Positions 48,541 to 59,476 of a stretch of 64,000 nt of DNA are shown one piece after another. Positions within the stretch are counted from its first letter, which is position 1. Each line of letters starts with the position of its first letter. The position numbers and the translations under genes were made by a program. Location: positions 48,633,667 through 48,697,666 of the forward strand of contig CM061067.1 in the NCBI GenBank assembly GCA_030762895.1, written 5' to 3'. The DNA comes from Sophora flavescens (taxonomy: Eukaryota; Streptophyta; Magnoliopsida; Fabales; Fabaceae). The notes beneath the pieces were generated by a model. It had not been told where the DNA came from, searched no databases, and saw only the letters and a list, made by a program, of their open reading frames with translations.

Positions 48541-49114
48541 TGTATTTCCAATGTTTATTCATGAAGAAAGAAGTGTTTTGAGTGAATTTGTTCATTGCTT
48601 AGGGTTTCCCTTATCCCGTGAGAGCTCATATTTTAGAAGATTTTTTAGAAAAAAAAAACTGGATATTGCCTACTTCCGCCTCTGCTATCTACTTCACATT
48701 GCATTTTCCAGCTTTAGAGTTCACTGTCTTTTAAGATAAGAGAAGCTAGGCAAGTTTTTTTTAAAAGATATTTACTAGCTTTTTCTGCAAATATTTTCAT
48801 ACCCTATTATTCTTTAAATTTTGAGCTGATGTTGCAGGCCTTTTTCTTGTTTAAAGTTGTGTATAACAATGGAGGATATGTTCCAGGTGGTTATACTTTC
48901 AAAGTTTAAACTCTGTTTTATTTTTTTGACTTTTAGAAAGTTTGAGTCAGATATAATAAATTCAAAACTGTAACTGTGATTTTGCATAAGTTGTTATTTT
49001 GCCTTTAAAATTTTCTCAATTTAATGCATGCATTATACTTGCAAATAATTGAAAGATGTTGTTATCCTTTAGACTGCTGTTTATTTTAGACTCTATTCTA
49101 TAATGTGAGACATT
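48541..49114. other. Spacer before the gene-carrying CACTA
   Basis: AT-rich, one exon-like stretch (48838-48886, FFLFKVVYNNGGYVPG between an acceptor-like tgttgcag and a GT). Not recognised. Confidence 0.4.
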
Positions 49115-49124
49115 CACTACTACA

Positions 49125-49710
49125 GAAAAGGGCTTCAGTAGCATTTTTTTTTTGGCCTTTAGTAGTGCTTCAAAGCGCTATCTATTCACCCGCTACTGAA
49201 GGTGGGAGAGATTCAATAGCGCTTAAAAAAGCGCTACTGAAAGTAGGAATAGGTAGCGCTTCCTTGAGAAAGCGCTGTCTGAAGTTGGTAATAAGACAAT
49301 CTATTACATACTTTAGATAGCTCTTTCTCAAGGAAGCGCTATCTATTTGTCACTTTAGGCAACGTTTTTTCAAGAAAGCGCTACTGAAAGTAAGAATAGG
49401 TAGAGCTTCCTTGAGAAAGCGCTGTCTAAATTTGGTAATAAGACAATCTATTACATACTTTAGACAGCATTTTCTCAAGAAAACACTATCTATTTGTCAC
49501 TTTAGGCAGCGTTTTTTCAAGAAAGCGCTACTGAAAGTAAGAATAGGTAGCGCTTCCTTGAGAAAGCGCTGTCTAAAGTTGGTAATAAGACAATCTATTA
49601 CATTAGACAGCGCTTTCTCAAGGAAGCGCTGTCTATTTGTCACTGTAGACAGCATTTTTTCAAGAAAGCGTTGTCTATTTGTCACTTTAGACATCGTTTT
49701 TTAAGAACGC
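49125..49710. repeat. Subterminal repeats of the Pack-type CACTA
   Basis: Repeated units of about 70-120 bp built from gcgctttctcaaggaagcgc, gtaataagacaatctattac and tatttgtcacttta. They are related to the shorter array at 59215-59465. Overlapping ORFs here (49105-49704) are repeat artefacts. Confidence 0.85.
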
Positions 49711-50718
49711 GCTTCCTATCCCCCCCCCTTTTTTTTTTTTTCATTATTCACTGTTTTTCTACATTTCCCACATGCACAACCATCCCTCATCAATTCACAG
49801 TAACACTGCATTTAGGTACATCACACACATACACATATATAATGTACAAAGCTTACATACAATATTGGTAAGCATATATATATATATATATATAAACCAA
49901 ACCAAATATCAAAATCATGCATATATAACCAATTAATTAAGTAATATACTTTAACACAATTCACGGTAACGCTTACACATAACCAATTCTACTATTTAAG
50001 TCCATAAACCAAAATGTCGCTAACCTACACTAGATAATAACCATGCATACTAACAATGTGTACAAGCTAATCAACACACTAGCTAGTAATTATAAACAAT
50101 TTGTGCATGTTACTTCCATCTTTTGCTTGATCGCAAAAAGTCTTCGTTGTCGGCCTGCATAAGATACACATACAGATCACTTGCACATACACACAAGTCT
50201 AATAATATAGGAGAGACACTAGCTAGCATAATATCAGAGTATGTCGTACCCTTTAATTATTGATAAATTTCATAACCACATAACGACACCACTCGTCATT
50301 AAGTTGAGTAAGTTTATCGTCGGAGTATGTGATGCATTTACATTCAGGAAAATACTTCAAAATGAAAATTAAATCAAATTAGAATGACTAAATCTCTCCT
50401 CACTGGGTTTATAGATTAAAACACATTACAAAGCAGATTTCTTTATTCTGGTCTGGAAAAAGAAAAACATAGAGACTCGCAAGGTCTTTTGACAAAATGC
50501 AAGCACAAAAGTAGAATAAAACAAATGAGACGCCAACAAATTAAGGCCACTTGTTTATCATCCATTAAGCAATCATGTATGTAGCACATGTTGACACACT
50601 TTGCATTATTTGCAAAACTTTTTGGACATAGAGAATCATTCCTTTAAATTCTAGGGCAGACTAAACATGTTAAAATGTGCATTGTAAAAGTTTAGGAAGA
50701 CAAGTGTAGTATTAAGTT
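49711..50718. other. AT-rich left interior of the Pack-type CACTA
   Basis: No gene or captured exon recognised; includes a short TA run near 49875. Confidence 0.5.
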
Positions 50719-51420
50719 ATTGATCAAAGGACCTACCCTCAGGATGCTTCCGCCAACTACACCTCCTTTAATTAATGAGCAGCAAAGCTCCGTCCATGAT
50801 TGCTGCTCCATTAAGCATTGTAGCCATGAGAATATCATGGCCCTATGGAAATTGGAAAAGTAAAAATAAATACCATATTGATGTAGAACCAAGAAAACTG
50901 TAGATATAATTAATGAATTAGCATTAATTCGTCAATAAAAGAGCTTACAAATCATATCTTCCTGGGATCAAGAAGAATTGGGGGACATAATATGCTAAGG
51001 AGAGAAAAAATAATTTATAAGGAAAAAAATGCAGAACCAATATGCAAATATACGAAAGAATGTCCCTAGTATATCCTAGATATAATTAAATTGTGGGTGT
51101 GGAGGGGACAGACAACCCAAAATAACAGATGATATGTCTGTGACTTTACCGGGCAATCAACAAAAGAAACATGTCTCAGCAATTTCATCCTGCAGTTTTC
51201 ATACCCTGGCACATCACACATAGGAATGTCTTCCTTTCCACTTCCATATGCCCTGTAGAAGAAATTTGATCAGAACGCTGAAAGTTGAAAACTTGAAATA
51301 AACAGATAATATAATTGCCTTCACAAAATAAATACCCACTTGTAGCACATAGGCTGAGGACAACGTTCCTCTTCACACTTGTAGCACATATACCCACTTG
51401 ATTCTTTCCTTTTCCTTGTT
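50719..51420 (-). pseudogene. Captured eIF2-gamma fragment
   Basis: eIF2-gamma is the GTPase subunit of the initiator-tRNA-binding factor. Exon pieces on the minus strand: about 51420-51340 (CEEERCPQPMCYK), 51252-51151 (AYGSGKEDIPMCDVPGYENC, then RMKLLRHVSFVDCP) and 50842-50719 (GHDILMATMLNGAAIMDGAL). GT-AG introns between them join in frame and rebuild the G3 motif DCPGH. The last piece runs directly from the G domain (LLLI) into KGGVVGGSILR, which belongs to a much later part of the protein, so an internal stretch including G4 has been lost. A TAA is created at that junction. The N-terminal P-loop exon and C-terminus are missing. Confidence 0.88.
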
Positions 51421-51774
51421 TTATACTTCTTATGTTTTAGAAGATATCGTATCCTACCACTAGCTCTGATTTTCCTCCTTTTTCTCTGATATAACACTTT
51501 TATGTTGAGAGAAAAATAGAACTGAATATAATCCAAAAAAAAAAAAAAACAGAACTGATGCCAATTTTCATCCTTACTGAACCATACCATTTGCTTCGGT
51601 ATAAGCATCAGGCTTTGCAATGGCAGCAACATAAAATCGCCAAAGCCAAATGCTGCAAACTTCTCTAGATGCAATTGTCTTCTTGATCTTGAAATAAAAT
51701 GAAATAAAGGGGGAAAATGGAAAATTTAATCGAAGATCTCACACCCGATCAATTTTGAACTCATGCTCCTGCAT

Positions 51775-51933
51775 CATGTTGTTGGATTATGAAGAACAGA
51801 CACAGTGCGCAAAAGAAATGGTGACAATCCCATTTTGTCATATGTATTATCATCACGAAAATGAAGACCAACCAAAAGATTGTAATCCATAATCCCCTCA
51901 GCTTCCAAGAACTCACAGTCGCGCTCAATTTGC
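51775..51933 (-). pseudogene. Captured PIP5-kinase exon fragment
   Basis: Phosphatidylinositol-4-phosphate 5-kinases make PI(4,5)P2 at the plasma membrane. After an acceptor tgtccag the minus strand from 51933 encodes QIERDCEFLEAEGIMDYNLL, then VGLHF and a divergent tail up to a stop. The DCEFLExxxIMDYxLLxGLHF block is the conserved kinase-core motif of plant PIP5Ks. No other exon was found. It sits about 100 bp from the GNAT exon, so the two captured pieces are nearly adjacent. Confidence 0.75.
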
Positions 51934-52030
51934 CTGGACATTAATATCAAGATAAGATTAAGTCAACACTCAACAGATATGTATAACACTTCATTGCTAA
52001 GTAGAAGCAGCACTGAAAATGTTAGATAGG

Positions 52031-53150
52031 ACACAATGCAACGCAATAGCATGATAGCCCCAACTTCTAGCCTGTGATTCTGCATTTGCTATCAATTTTT
52101 TAGCTATTCCCTTCCGCCTAAATTTCTCTCTAACTGCGACATTTGATATATATGCAATTCCAGTCCTACAATAAAAAAATTACTTATTTTACATCCATCA
52201 ACAAGAATTCACCAGCAAAATGAAATGTAAACCAACATCCATAATGCCCACATACAGAATTAATCAAATCACGAGTTAACCATTTTGAAGGGTAATAGAG
52301 GGTTCGAAAGCTTTCATAAACCAAAAGACAAAAAGTTCTTGGTCAATATAAGGTATCAAAGACAGTCATGGTGATCAATCTGAACAGATCTGAATTTTTA
52401 TTTTATTAGTTATGTGTACACCTGAAAAATCAACACCCGTGACACCTGGTTAATAACGTTCAAAATCGTGGTTAATGACGTATTGAATTTGGTTAACGGG
52501 TACACCAAGATTGGATAACTCATTAACTATCATCCACCGAGCTTCATTAACCAAACTTTTGTATACCATTATCCAAATTGTCAGTTAACAAGTTATCCAT
52601 ATAAGTACCGATGCACTCATTAAACAAGTCCAACACACCATTAATCACGATTTTGAACATCATTAAACAGGTGTTCCAAAGTTGTCAAATTTTGAGTGTA
52701 CAAATAACATTATTGTTTATTTTAAGCAAGTTAAAGGCTACTATTTCACCAACCTTCTCTGTCGCAACGGTCCCTTTCTAGGAAGAAAGTCTGCAATAGT
52801 ATCTACTGTCAGTATACCAGCCACATATCCCTTGTTAAGGCTGAATTTTCCATCAAAACCACCAATCTTGAAATCTTTACCTCCAAATAAGATAGTTTCA
52901 TCAAGTGAGCTGCCATTCACAGCAACCAAACAAGTTTTTTTGCACCCATTTGGTATAGAAAATCCTGCAAACATAGCTACCAATCTGTCCATCCTTAGCA
53001 CAAAATCTAATGGGAAGGAATATTCAGGGGAGAAGGAGCTGCAGTGAGTCTCTGCCACTTCCCAACAATCCTCTAACCTGGCCTCTCGGACAATAATGTC
53101 AGGAGACACAGCTGGGAACAAATCAACAAATTGACTGGCTCTGCATAATC
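52031..53150 (-). pseudogene. Captured plastid-type GNAT acetyltransferase fragment
   Basis: GNAT enzymes transfer acetyl from acetyl-CoA to amino groups. Two exons: 53150-52754 encodes SPDIIVREARLEDCWEVAET, FPLDFVLRMDRLVAMFAG and KGYVAGILTVDTIADFLP. 52165 to about 52031 encodes GIAYISNVAVREKFRRKG and KLIANAESQARSWG. The splice at RQR|R-T-G is in frame. RRKGIAKKLI is the acetyl-CoA-binding motif A (R/Q-x-x-G-x-G/A). These match plastid-targeted plant GNATs. The N-terminal transit-peptide exon and the last exon (catalytic C-terminus) are absent. The frame of the two exons is uninterrupted. Confidence 0.85.
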
Positions 53151-53844
53151 CTACATCCAAACACCTAAGTTTTAATTCCAGTAAATTTAACATCCCAAAC
53201 AATGCAAATCATACTTATATAGGATGCTCCACATTGTTAAGGTAAGATTGAAAAAAGTTTAAATCATATGAACTGAATTATGTGTGTTTCCTAAGAATTT
53301 TGGGGAATAGCATTACCATTTGCTGATGTTGAAAATGGGATTAATAGCAGTAACTGTATTCAATAAAAATTCATCTTCGAAATCATGCTTCCCTAGCAAC
53401 CCTCTTACTGAAATCTTCTAGTTTAACTCTCCATCAAACATCTTTCCTTTATTTTCCCCACTTTTTTGCCCTTGCTATTCTTCCTAATAAGACACAAGCT
53501 GACAACCATGGCTTTCAAATTTCTCAGACATCATATGTTTCGAAGAATTGGATAACATTCAAATGGCCAGCAATTAATCCACTTCATCTTGTTAATTATT
53601 AAAAATTAAAAGGTTTGTGGTTTGACATGGATGTGCCAAAACTCAATAGCCCCATCTACTAGATTTCTTGAAAAGAAAATAGCTTTAACAACGAAAAACT
53701 TAAATATGCATGACCCATCACTGTACCCAAGTTTTGAATCAAACAGAACAATCAAGAAAATAAGTATTTGTTAGTGTAGACTGTAGATATATCAAGTTGT
53801 CCAAGATGCAAATGATGGGTATGTATGATTATGTGTTTGTATAC
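53151..53844. other. Spacer between GNAT and 7S fragments
   Basis: No coding signal recognised. It may serve as an intron between the captured fragments, having a GT donor at 53844 and an AG acceptor at 53151-53152. Confidence 0.5.
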
Positions 53845-54131
53845 CTTGTTAATCTCCACGGAAGAGAGAGAGAGTTCCAAATCCTCCAACTGAGGATTTT
53901 TGTCTGGGGTGATCTCGTACAAGTTGCCAAACTTGTTGGAATATATGGGTTTATTGCTTCTCAAGTTGAAGGGGGCGGATTCAGAGGGTCTGCCTCTTCT
54001 TGAGATGGATTTGGCATGTCTTCTCAGTTCCTGAACCTGCTCCTTTGACACTCTGACTATCACTCCCTCTTCCTACCTCTCTCTTGTTCCTCCTCTCCTA
54101 ATAGAATCCTCTGTATCTCCTCGGATCGGCT
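53845..54131 (-). pseudogene. Captured 7S globulin (vicilin/conglutin) exon
   Basis: 7S globulins are trimeric cupin seed-storage proteins. After the acceptor tttcacag, the minus strand from 54131 reads EEIQRILLGEEEQE, then (after a frame slip near 54075) VIVRVSKEQVQELRRHAKS, SESAPFNLRSNKPIYSNKFG and NLYEITPDKNPQLEDLEL, ending SSVEINK at a GT donor. This covers the linker and the start of the second cupin barrel. Vicilin-type 7S proteins of this form are abundant in legume seeds; from memory lupin-type beta-conglutins look closest. The first cupin and the rest of the second barrel are absent. Confidence 0.88.
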
Positions 54132-54675
54132 CTGTGAAATCATAAAGCACATAATGATTATTGGCAAACCAACAAATGCAAACCAACCTTGATAGAGAAA
54201 TACATAGATTGGTTACATTTCAGACATTGAATACTTGTTTGTAGCAGAAACAAATCCTTTATATATAGGATCGACAGTAACAAGTTGGGGGAAAAATTAA
54301 CAAGTTGGACACTGATAAGGGTAAGGGGAGAACATGGAAAAAGGGAACCTTCACTGATCATGATGGGTTGGAACTATATTACCTGGAATGAACCAATATG
54401 CGGTCGAGGTAGGAGATGGTGGCGCACGGCAATGACGGCTAGACAAAGACACTCTCGACCACCCGTCATGGCCCTTTCCCTTACCACTGTCGCCGCCACC
54501 CTTTCCTCCATTTCAATCGCGTCAGAACCACCATAGATTCTACTGAAGGTGTTAGCAATAGTTGTTTCTCTCCAAAGCATCAACATCTGGGACGGTGAGA
54601 ACGTGACGCGGTGACGGGCGGAGCAGTTATGGTTCGCGGTGGTGCTCCAAGGGTCGCGCGACGGTTCTGCAGGTG
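54132..54675. other. GC-rich 5' segment of the Pack-type CACTA
   Basis: The part 54400-54675 is GC-rich and resembles 62490-62590 (gagcagttrtggttcgc, then cacgacggttctgcag). On the minus strand it would precede the captured exons, so it may contain the element's promoter or first exon. The minus-strand ORF 54374-54694 has no recognised domain. Confidence 0.5.
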
Positions 54676-55603
54676 CAATACTAGAAAACTTCAATTTTCG
54701 GACGGAATTTTCGGACGGAAATGTTTCCGTCTGAAATTTTCCGAAAATTTCGGATGGATTTCAGACGGATTGTGTTATTTTTTATATTTTCCTTGATCCG
54801 TCTGAAATCCGTCTGAAATTTCGGACGGATTTCACACGGATTGTGTTTTTTTTATATTTTCCTTGATTTATCTTATATCCGTCTGAAATCCGTCCGAAGA
54901 TTTCAGACGGATTTGTTATTTTTTATATTTTGCTTGATTTATCTTACATCCGTCTGAAATCCGTTCGAAAATTTCAGACGGATTTGTTATTTTTTATATT
55001 TTGCTTGATTTACCTTACACCTGTCTGAAATCCGTCCGAAAATTTCGGACGGATTTGTTATTTTTTATATTTTTCTTGATTTACCTTACATCCATCTGAA
55101 ATCCGTCCAAAAATTTCGGACGGATTTCAGACGGATTTGTTATATTTTTCTTGATTTACCTTACATCCGTCTGAAATCCGTTCGAAAATTTCTGACTGAT
55201 TTCAGACGGATTTGTTATTTTTTATAGTTCTCTTGAAAAATAATAAATAATTTATCTTACAAATTAAATATGATTAAAATATTCGATCTTAATAAATTTA
55301 AAAGTAAACAAGATTTATGAAAAAAATTAAAAAATATATTTAGACTAATAAAATGTAAAATGTAAAATTAAATTCAAAAATTAAATTTTAGAAATTTAAT
55401 TGTTGTAAAAATTTATAACAATAGACTAATATACAACAATAAAAAATAGGCAACATGATTGAAAGAAACTTATCATATATTTTACTCTATGTAATTTTAG
55501 ATTTGAAAATAAACTGATTTAGAATTAATCGGAGATTTATTTTAGGATCATTGATTTTCTGGGTTGATCAATTCAACTATCAAACTTTACCTTAATTCAA
55601 ATT

Positions 55604-56228
55604 TTGAAATCATATTTTTGTCAACATTTATTTTTAGATTCAACAACTAAAAACATATTTATTTTTAGACTTAATATTTATCACTCTTTTGTACGCACTA
55701 ATACACAAATCAAAATTTTCTCCCTCCTCCCAGTTATTTCACACGAACCCCTACCCCCTTTTACTCTCTCTGGCTCATTTTTTTTCTCACGACACCCATA
55801 CCCTTCCTTTCTTCTTCCTTTCTTTTATTTCTTTTCTTCATTCTCCCTCAGCTTCATTTTTCTCCACCCTCTCCCTTGCTCTCAGCTGGACGCCGCCACC
55901 CCTTGGACGTCCGTCGCCGTCCAGCCGTGCTCCGCCATGGGAGGTCACCGTCTGGTTGCGCCTGGTAGCGGAGAAGATGACGCGCGTTCTGCTTCGTTTC
56001 GCTCCTCCTGTTCACGTCGCGCCTCCGCCACGGGTTAGCCTTCCGGTGCTGTCCAAGGTCGTTCGAGAGCCATCCGACCACCGCGCCTGGTAGGGAGCCT
56101 CACGTAGGGTCGATTGATTTCTTCCTGAACTGTTGTAGCAGCGCGAAAATGGAGCTCTGCCGCTGTCTCGGGTCGTCCGCCGTCATCACCACCTTGAGTC
56201 GTCGTCACAGTACCTCTTCCCTTCTCCT
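55604..56228 (+). other. GC-rich exon-1-like block of nested CACTA
   Basis: Pyrimidine-rich leader (55700-55880) and GC-rich DNA up to a donor ggGTAAGTG at 56230. Overlapping ORFs in all frames make the coding frame unclear. It corresponds to 40820-41264 in the sister element. Confidence 0.4.
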
Positions 56229-57414
56229 AGGGTAAGTGAAATCTCATCTATTTTGCTCAGATTCAGAAAAACCCCAAATTGATTTTAAAACCCTAAACCC
56301 TAGATTTTGAATTCAGAGTTTAATTTTGAAATTGAACCTTGTTTTGTGCAATTGGGACTATTAATTAGTTATTCCCTAAATCAATTTCATCATTCTATTG
56401 AATGTTCATTTGCGCAGATTGAACAAGGTACCAATAACTACTTTGACTTTTCATGAAACCATCTTTGAAGCTTCTATGTTATGAAATTATAAAATTCAGT
56501 GCTAATTACTTGTGTTGCGGTCATATAGCTGAGATGCAATTATTAGTTATTATTGTAATTTAGTTTGTGATAGTTTCAGTTGTGGCTACCCTTCTGTGAA
56601 AAGAATACAAATTTGTGAAAGTGTGTTTTTGTTGTGGGGACTTTACATGAATGATATAAAAAAGTTTCCTTCTTCATGTTGTTGGTGTGGCCACTTGTAC
56701 AAATTGCTTGCTTTCTTTGTTAGGAACATGGTTTTATTATAATATCTCTTGGTTTAGTCACTGAATTGTATTAAGTGTCAGCGTTTGATGGCTTGGTGTT
56801 TTTATGAGGGGATTCAAGGAACTTGTAATCGTTTTGCGATGATCGTTTGTCATGTTCTGCAACTCTAGTCATGTAGCTTGCTAGTGGCACCTTGCATTCC
56901 TAATGATTTTAGGTACCGACTTGCAGAATTGTATCTGTTTTCTTGTTCACATCATGTCTAAATTGGTATTCTATGTATGTCATTTATGTAAATATGCTGG
57001 ATGCACATGCTTGTATCTATATTTGTCTCAGCAGCTGTTGAATTACGTCCTGACTGTGGTGTAAATCACTTGGCAAGTTTCTCTAGCTTCTTGAAGTTGG
57101 ATAGGATCATGTTAAAGCTCATTTCTTTTCAGATTTATTCTAATTTAATGTTGTCATTTTAGTTGGTTGAGAAATTGTCTCCGCCAAAGCACCGATGGTC
57201 CCACCAAGATAAAAATACTGCCTGCTATTCTTTGAGGAGCATAATATCAAATGGGAACCCAAGTCGTTTGGAGATAATGATGGAAAGTCTTCGCAAGACC
57301 CGTTGGTGGGCTACTAGGCTTTGTTCATTTTGGATTATTATCTTTAGCTTATTTAATATAAAATGTAAGTTTGTTGTATTATATTATTTTGACATTATTT
57401 TTATTTATATGTTA

Positions 57415-57902
57415 AGGTTGGGCCAAATACTGTTGAGAAGGCTACTTATCCAGAATCTTCTCAAGGCCATGTTCCATCTGTTCATGATGAAAAGGCTCCT
57501 CCCAACATAGGTGCTTCCTCATAACTTATACCGATGGATGATGTATCTACATATTCATATGAGCAGAATGCAAGTGATGCCTCTAGAAAGGCCGGTGGCA
57601 ATCAGTCAACGGCATCAGGGGTGTCTAATCCAGAAACTTTACCTTCAGGTAAATTTTTGAAGACAAGAAATTGCAAATGAATTTGGGGCTTTTGTTCTTT
57701 CTATTGCCTGAATATTTGGGATTCTTTCTTACAGAAGCTGGAAGACAAGAAATGGATTTTAGAGATTCGAGTTACGAAAATAGGAGTGCCTTTCCTATGG
57801 GTAAGCGGAATAGGAACATGGAATTCAAAGATGATGCCTCGCTGCAGAGGCTGCCGCGAATCTATAGAACTTGCAAGCATGGTCGCAAGAGCAGTTCATG
57901 AA
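57415..57902 (+). pseudogene. Two-exon unidentified gene fragment in nested CACTA
   Basis: Exon 1 about 57415-57648 ends SGVSNPETLPS at a GT donor. Exon 2 57735-57902 (after ttcttacag) continues in frame: EAGRQEMDFRDSSYENRSAF, then MGKRNRNMEFKDDASLQRLP and a basic CKHGRKSSS tail. A TAA lies at 57522-57524. Ser/Asn-rich with no domain I know. An upstream ORF at 57163-57420 (LSPPKHRWSHQDKN) may be part of the same gene. Function unknown. Confidence 0.45.
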
Positions 57903-58221
57903 CTTTCAAACCGAGAGAACATGACAAGGCAGTACTCAAGTGGGTCACATAGTTCTTCTGGCAACTTTATTTATTTTTTTTGTTTGGTTCATTACATGAC
58001 CTTAACAGTTCACAGTGGCTTGATCTTCTGATAGTTTTTAAGTTATGACTTTTGGATTGCATGCAGCAATTGGTATTTGATTTTTAGAAGTTGTATGGTA
58101 CCAAGGCTGTATTTTGTAACAATAGTCAAATTCATGATTTTGTGATTGAATGTGAAACTGCAAATGTTAGTGATCGATGCCATATAATTAGCATAGATAG
58201 TGAAACTGTAATGTAAGTGAA

Positions 58222-58580
58222 GTGATCTGTCACGGTCGTGATGGGCATCACGGTCTGGCCGTGACAGCTTCTGCCTTGAATGTTGCTTCACTAAATGGTC
58301 TGTCACGACCGTGATGGGTATCACGGCCTGGCCGTGACAGATTCTGCCTAGAAGGGGTCTGGCTCAGTTGACATGTCATGACCGTGATGGGCATCACGGC
58401 CTAACCGTGACAGCTTCTGCCTTGAACGCTTCACTAAATGGTCTGTCACGGCCGTGACAGATTTTGCCTAGAAGGGGTCTGGCTCAGTTGACATGTCACG
58501 GCCGTGATGGGCATCACGGCCTGGCCGTGATGGGCATCACGGCCTGGCCGTGACAGCTTCTGCCTTGAACGCTTCACTAA
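58222..58580. repeat. Palindromic ggccatcacggcc minisatellite, copy 3
   Basis: At least five units with gtcacggccgtgatgggcat and catcacggcctggccgtgac, separated by agcttctgccttgaacg or gattctgcctagaagg. The spacer ctggctcagttgacatgtc is the reverse complement of the spacer type in copy 1, so the array is inverted relative to 5570-5815. Confidence 0.9.
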
Positions 58581-58883
58581 ATGGTCTGTCCGAAATTCGT
58601 CCGAACAATAACCAATAAAATCACAACATCCGTCCCAAATCCGTTGGAAAACAAAAATAAATCTGTCCGAAATTCGTCCGAACAATAACCAAAATCTGGA
58701 TTTGTACGTTGTCCATATTCCGTCCGCAATCCGTCTGTAAATATTTTCGGACAGAATTTGGGACGGATTTTATAATTTCCCACGAGGCTTTTTCAGACGG
58801 GTGTCATTCCGTCCGAAATTTGTCCAATTTTCGTCCGAAATCCGTCTGTAAATCTGTCCGAAAAAGATGGATTTCTAGTAGTG

Positions 58884-59214
58884 GGGGGGGGGGGGTACGG
58901 TGAGGAGGAGAGGAGAATGGGAGGCGGTGGTGGTCTCGGATGCTAACAGTGGTAGACGAATGGGCTCGACTGGGTTGCGACACAAGGGACACGAGAGTGG
59001 TGGTGGTAGACGAACGGCGGCGGTGGTAGCTTAGGTGGTGGTGGTAGACGAGGGTGGTGAGGGTTTGGAGAAATAGGGTGGGAGGGAAAGAAGAGGTTTT
59101 GAGAGATGAAGTCCCGCAAAATTTTTGAGAGTGGGAGGAGGGACAGTGTGAGAGGGAAACATTTATTTTTAGGGTAATGAACAAACAGCGTTCCCTTAAA
59201 CAAACGTTGTTTTA
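58884..59214. other. GC-rich right interior of the Pack-type CACTA
   Basis: Homopolymeric G, then ggtggtggt-rich sequence. Possibly the 5' end of the minus-strand transcript unit of the element. The minus-strand ORFs (58804-59203) are Pro/His/Thr-rich low complexity. Confidence 0.4.
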
Positions 59215-59476
59215 GATTATGAATAGATAGTGCTTTCTCAAAAAAGCGCTATCTATTCATCACAAATAGATAGCGCTTCCTCAAACAAGCACTATTTATT
59301 CCTACCTATCAACTTTTAATAGCGTTTCCTTGGATAAGCGTTGTCTTAGGTTATATCTAAAATAACGTTTCTTCAAGGAAGCGCTACTAAATGTCTTCCG
59401 CCTCTCTTTTAATAGCGTTTGGTTAGAAAACGCTATTAAAGATGCGCTACTAAAATCCTTTTCTGTAGTAGTGATT

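Larger units (their letters stand above)
54676..58883 (+). mobile_element. Nested CACTA element, same family as 39886-43429
   Basis: Ends caatactagaaaactt (first C-A-C altered to C-A-A) and, inverted, gatttctagtagtg. The left subterminal array has gacggatttcagacgg units and the same intermediate aagtaaacaagatttatg sequence as the relative at 40 kb. It has the GC-rich exon-1-like block (55870-56230), a two-exon coding fragment and a palindromic minisatellite near the right end. A G11 run follows the right end at 58884. Confidence 0.85.
49115..59473 (-). mobile_element. Pack-type CACTA element carrying four gene fragments
   Basis: Ends cactactacagaaaagg and, inverted, ccttttctgtagtagtg, flanked by an exact 3-bp target duplication att (49112-49114 and 59474-59476). 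Subterminal arrays of agcgctttctcaaggaagcg-type motifs occupy 49125-49710 and 59215-59465. Between them lie minus-strand fragments of genes for 7S globulin, GNAT acetyltransferase, PIP5-kinase and eIF2-gamma. A second CACTA element (54676-58883) is inserted in it. No transposase ORF is seen, so it depends on another element. Without the nested insertion it is about 6.1 kb. Confidence 0.88.

Noticed and set aside
49105..49704. RKRCL-repeat protein ORFs on both strands
   Set aside because: They are translations of the CACTA subterminal repeat units.
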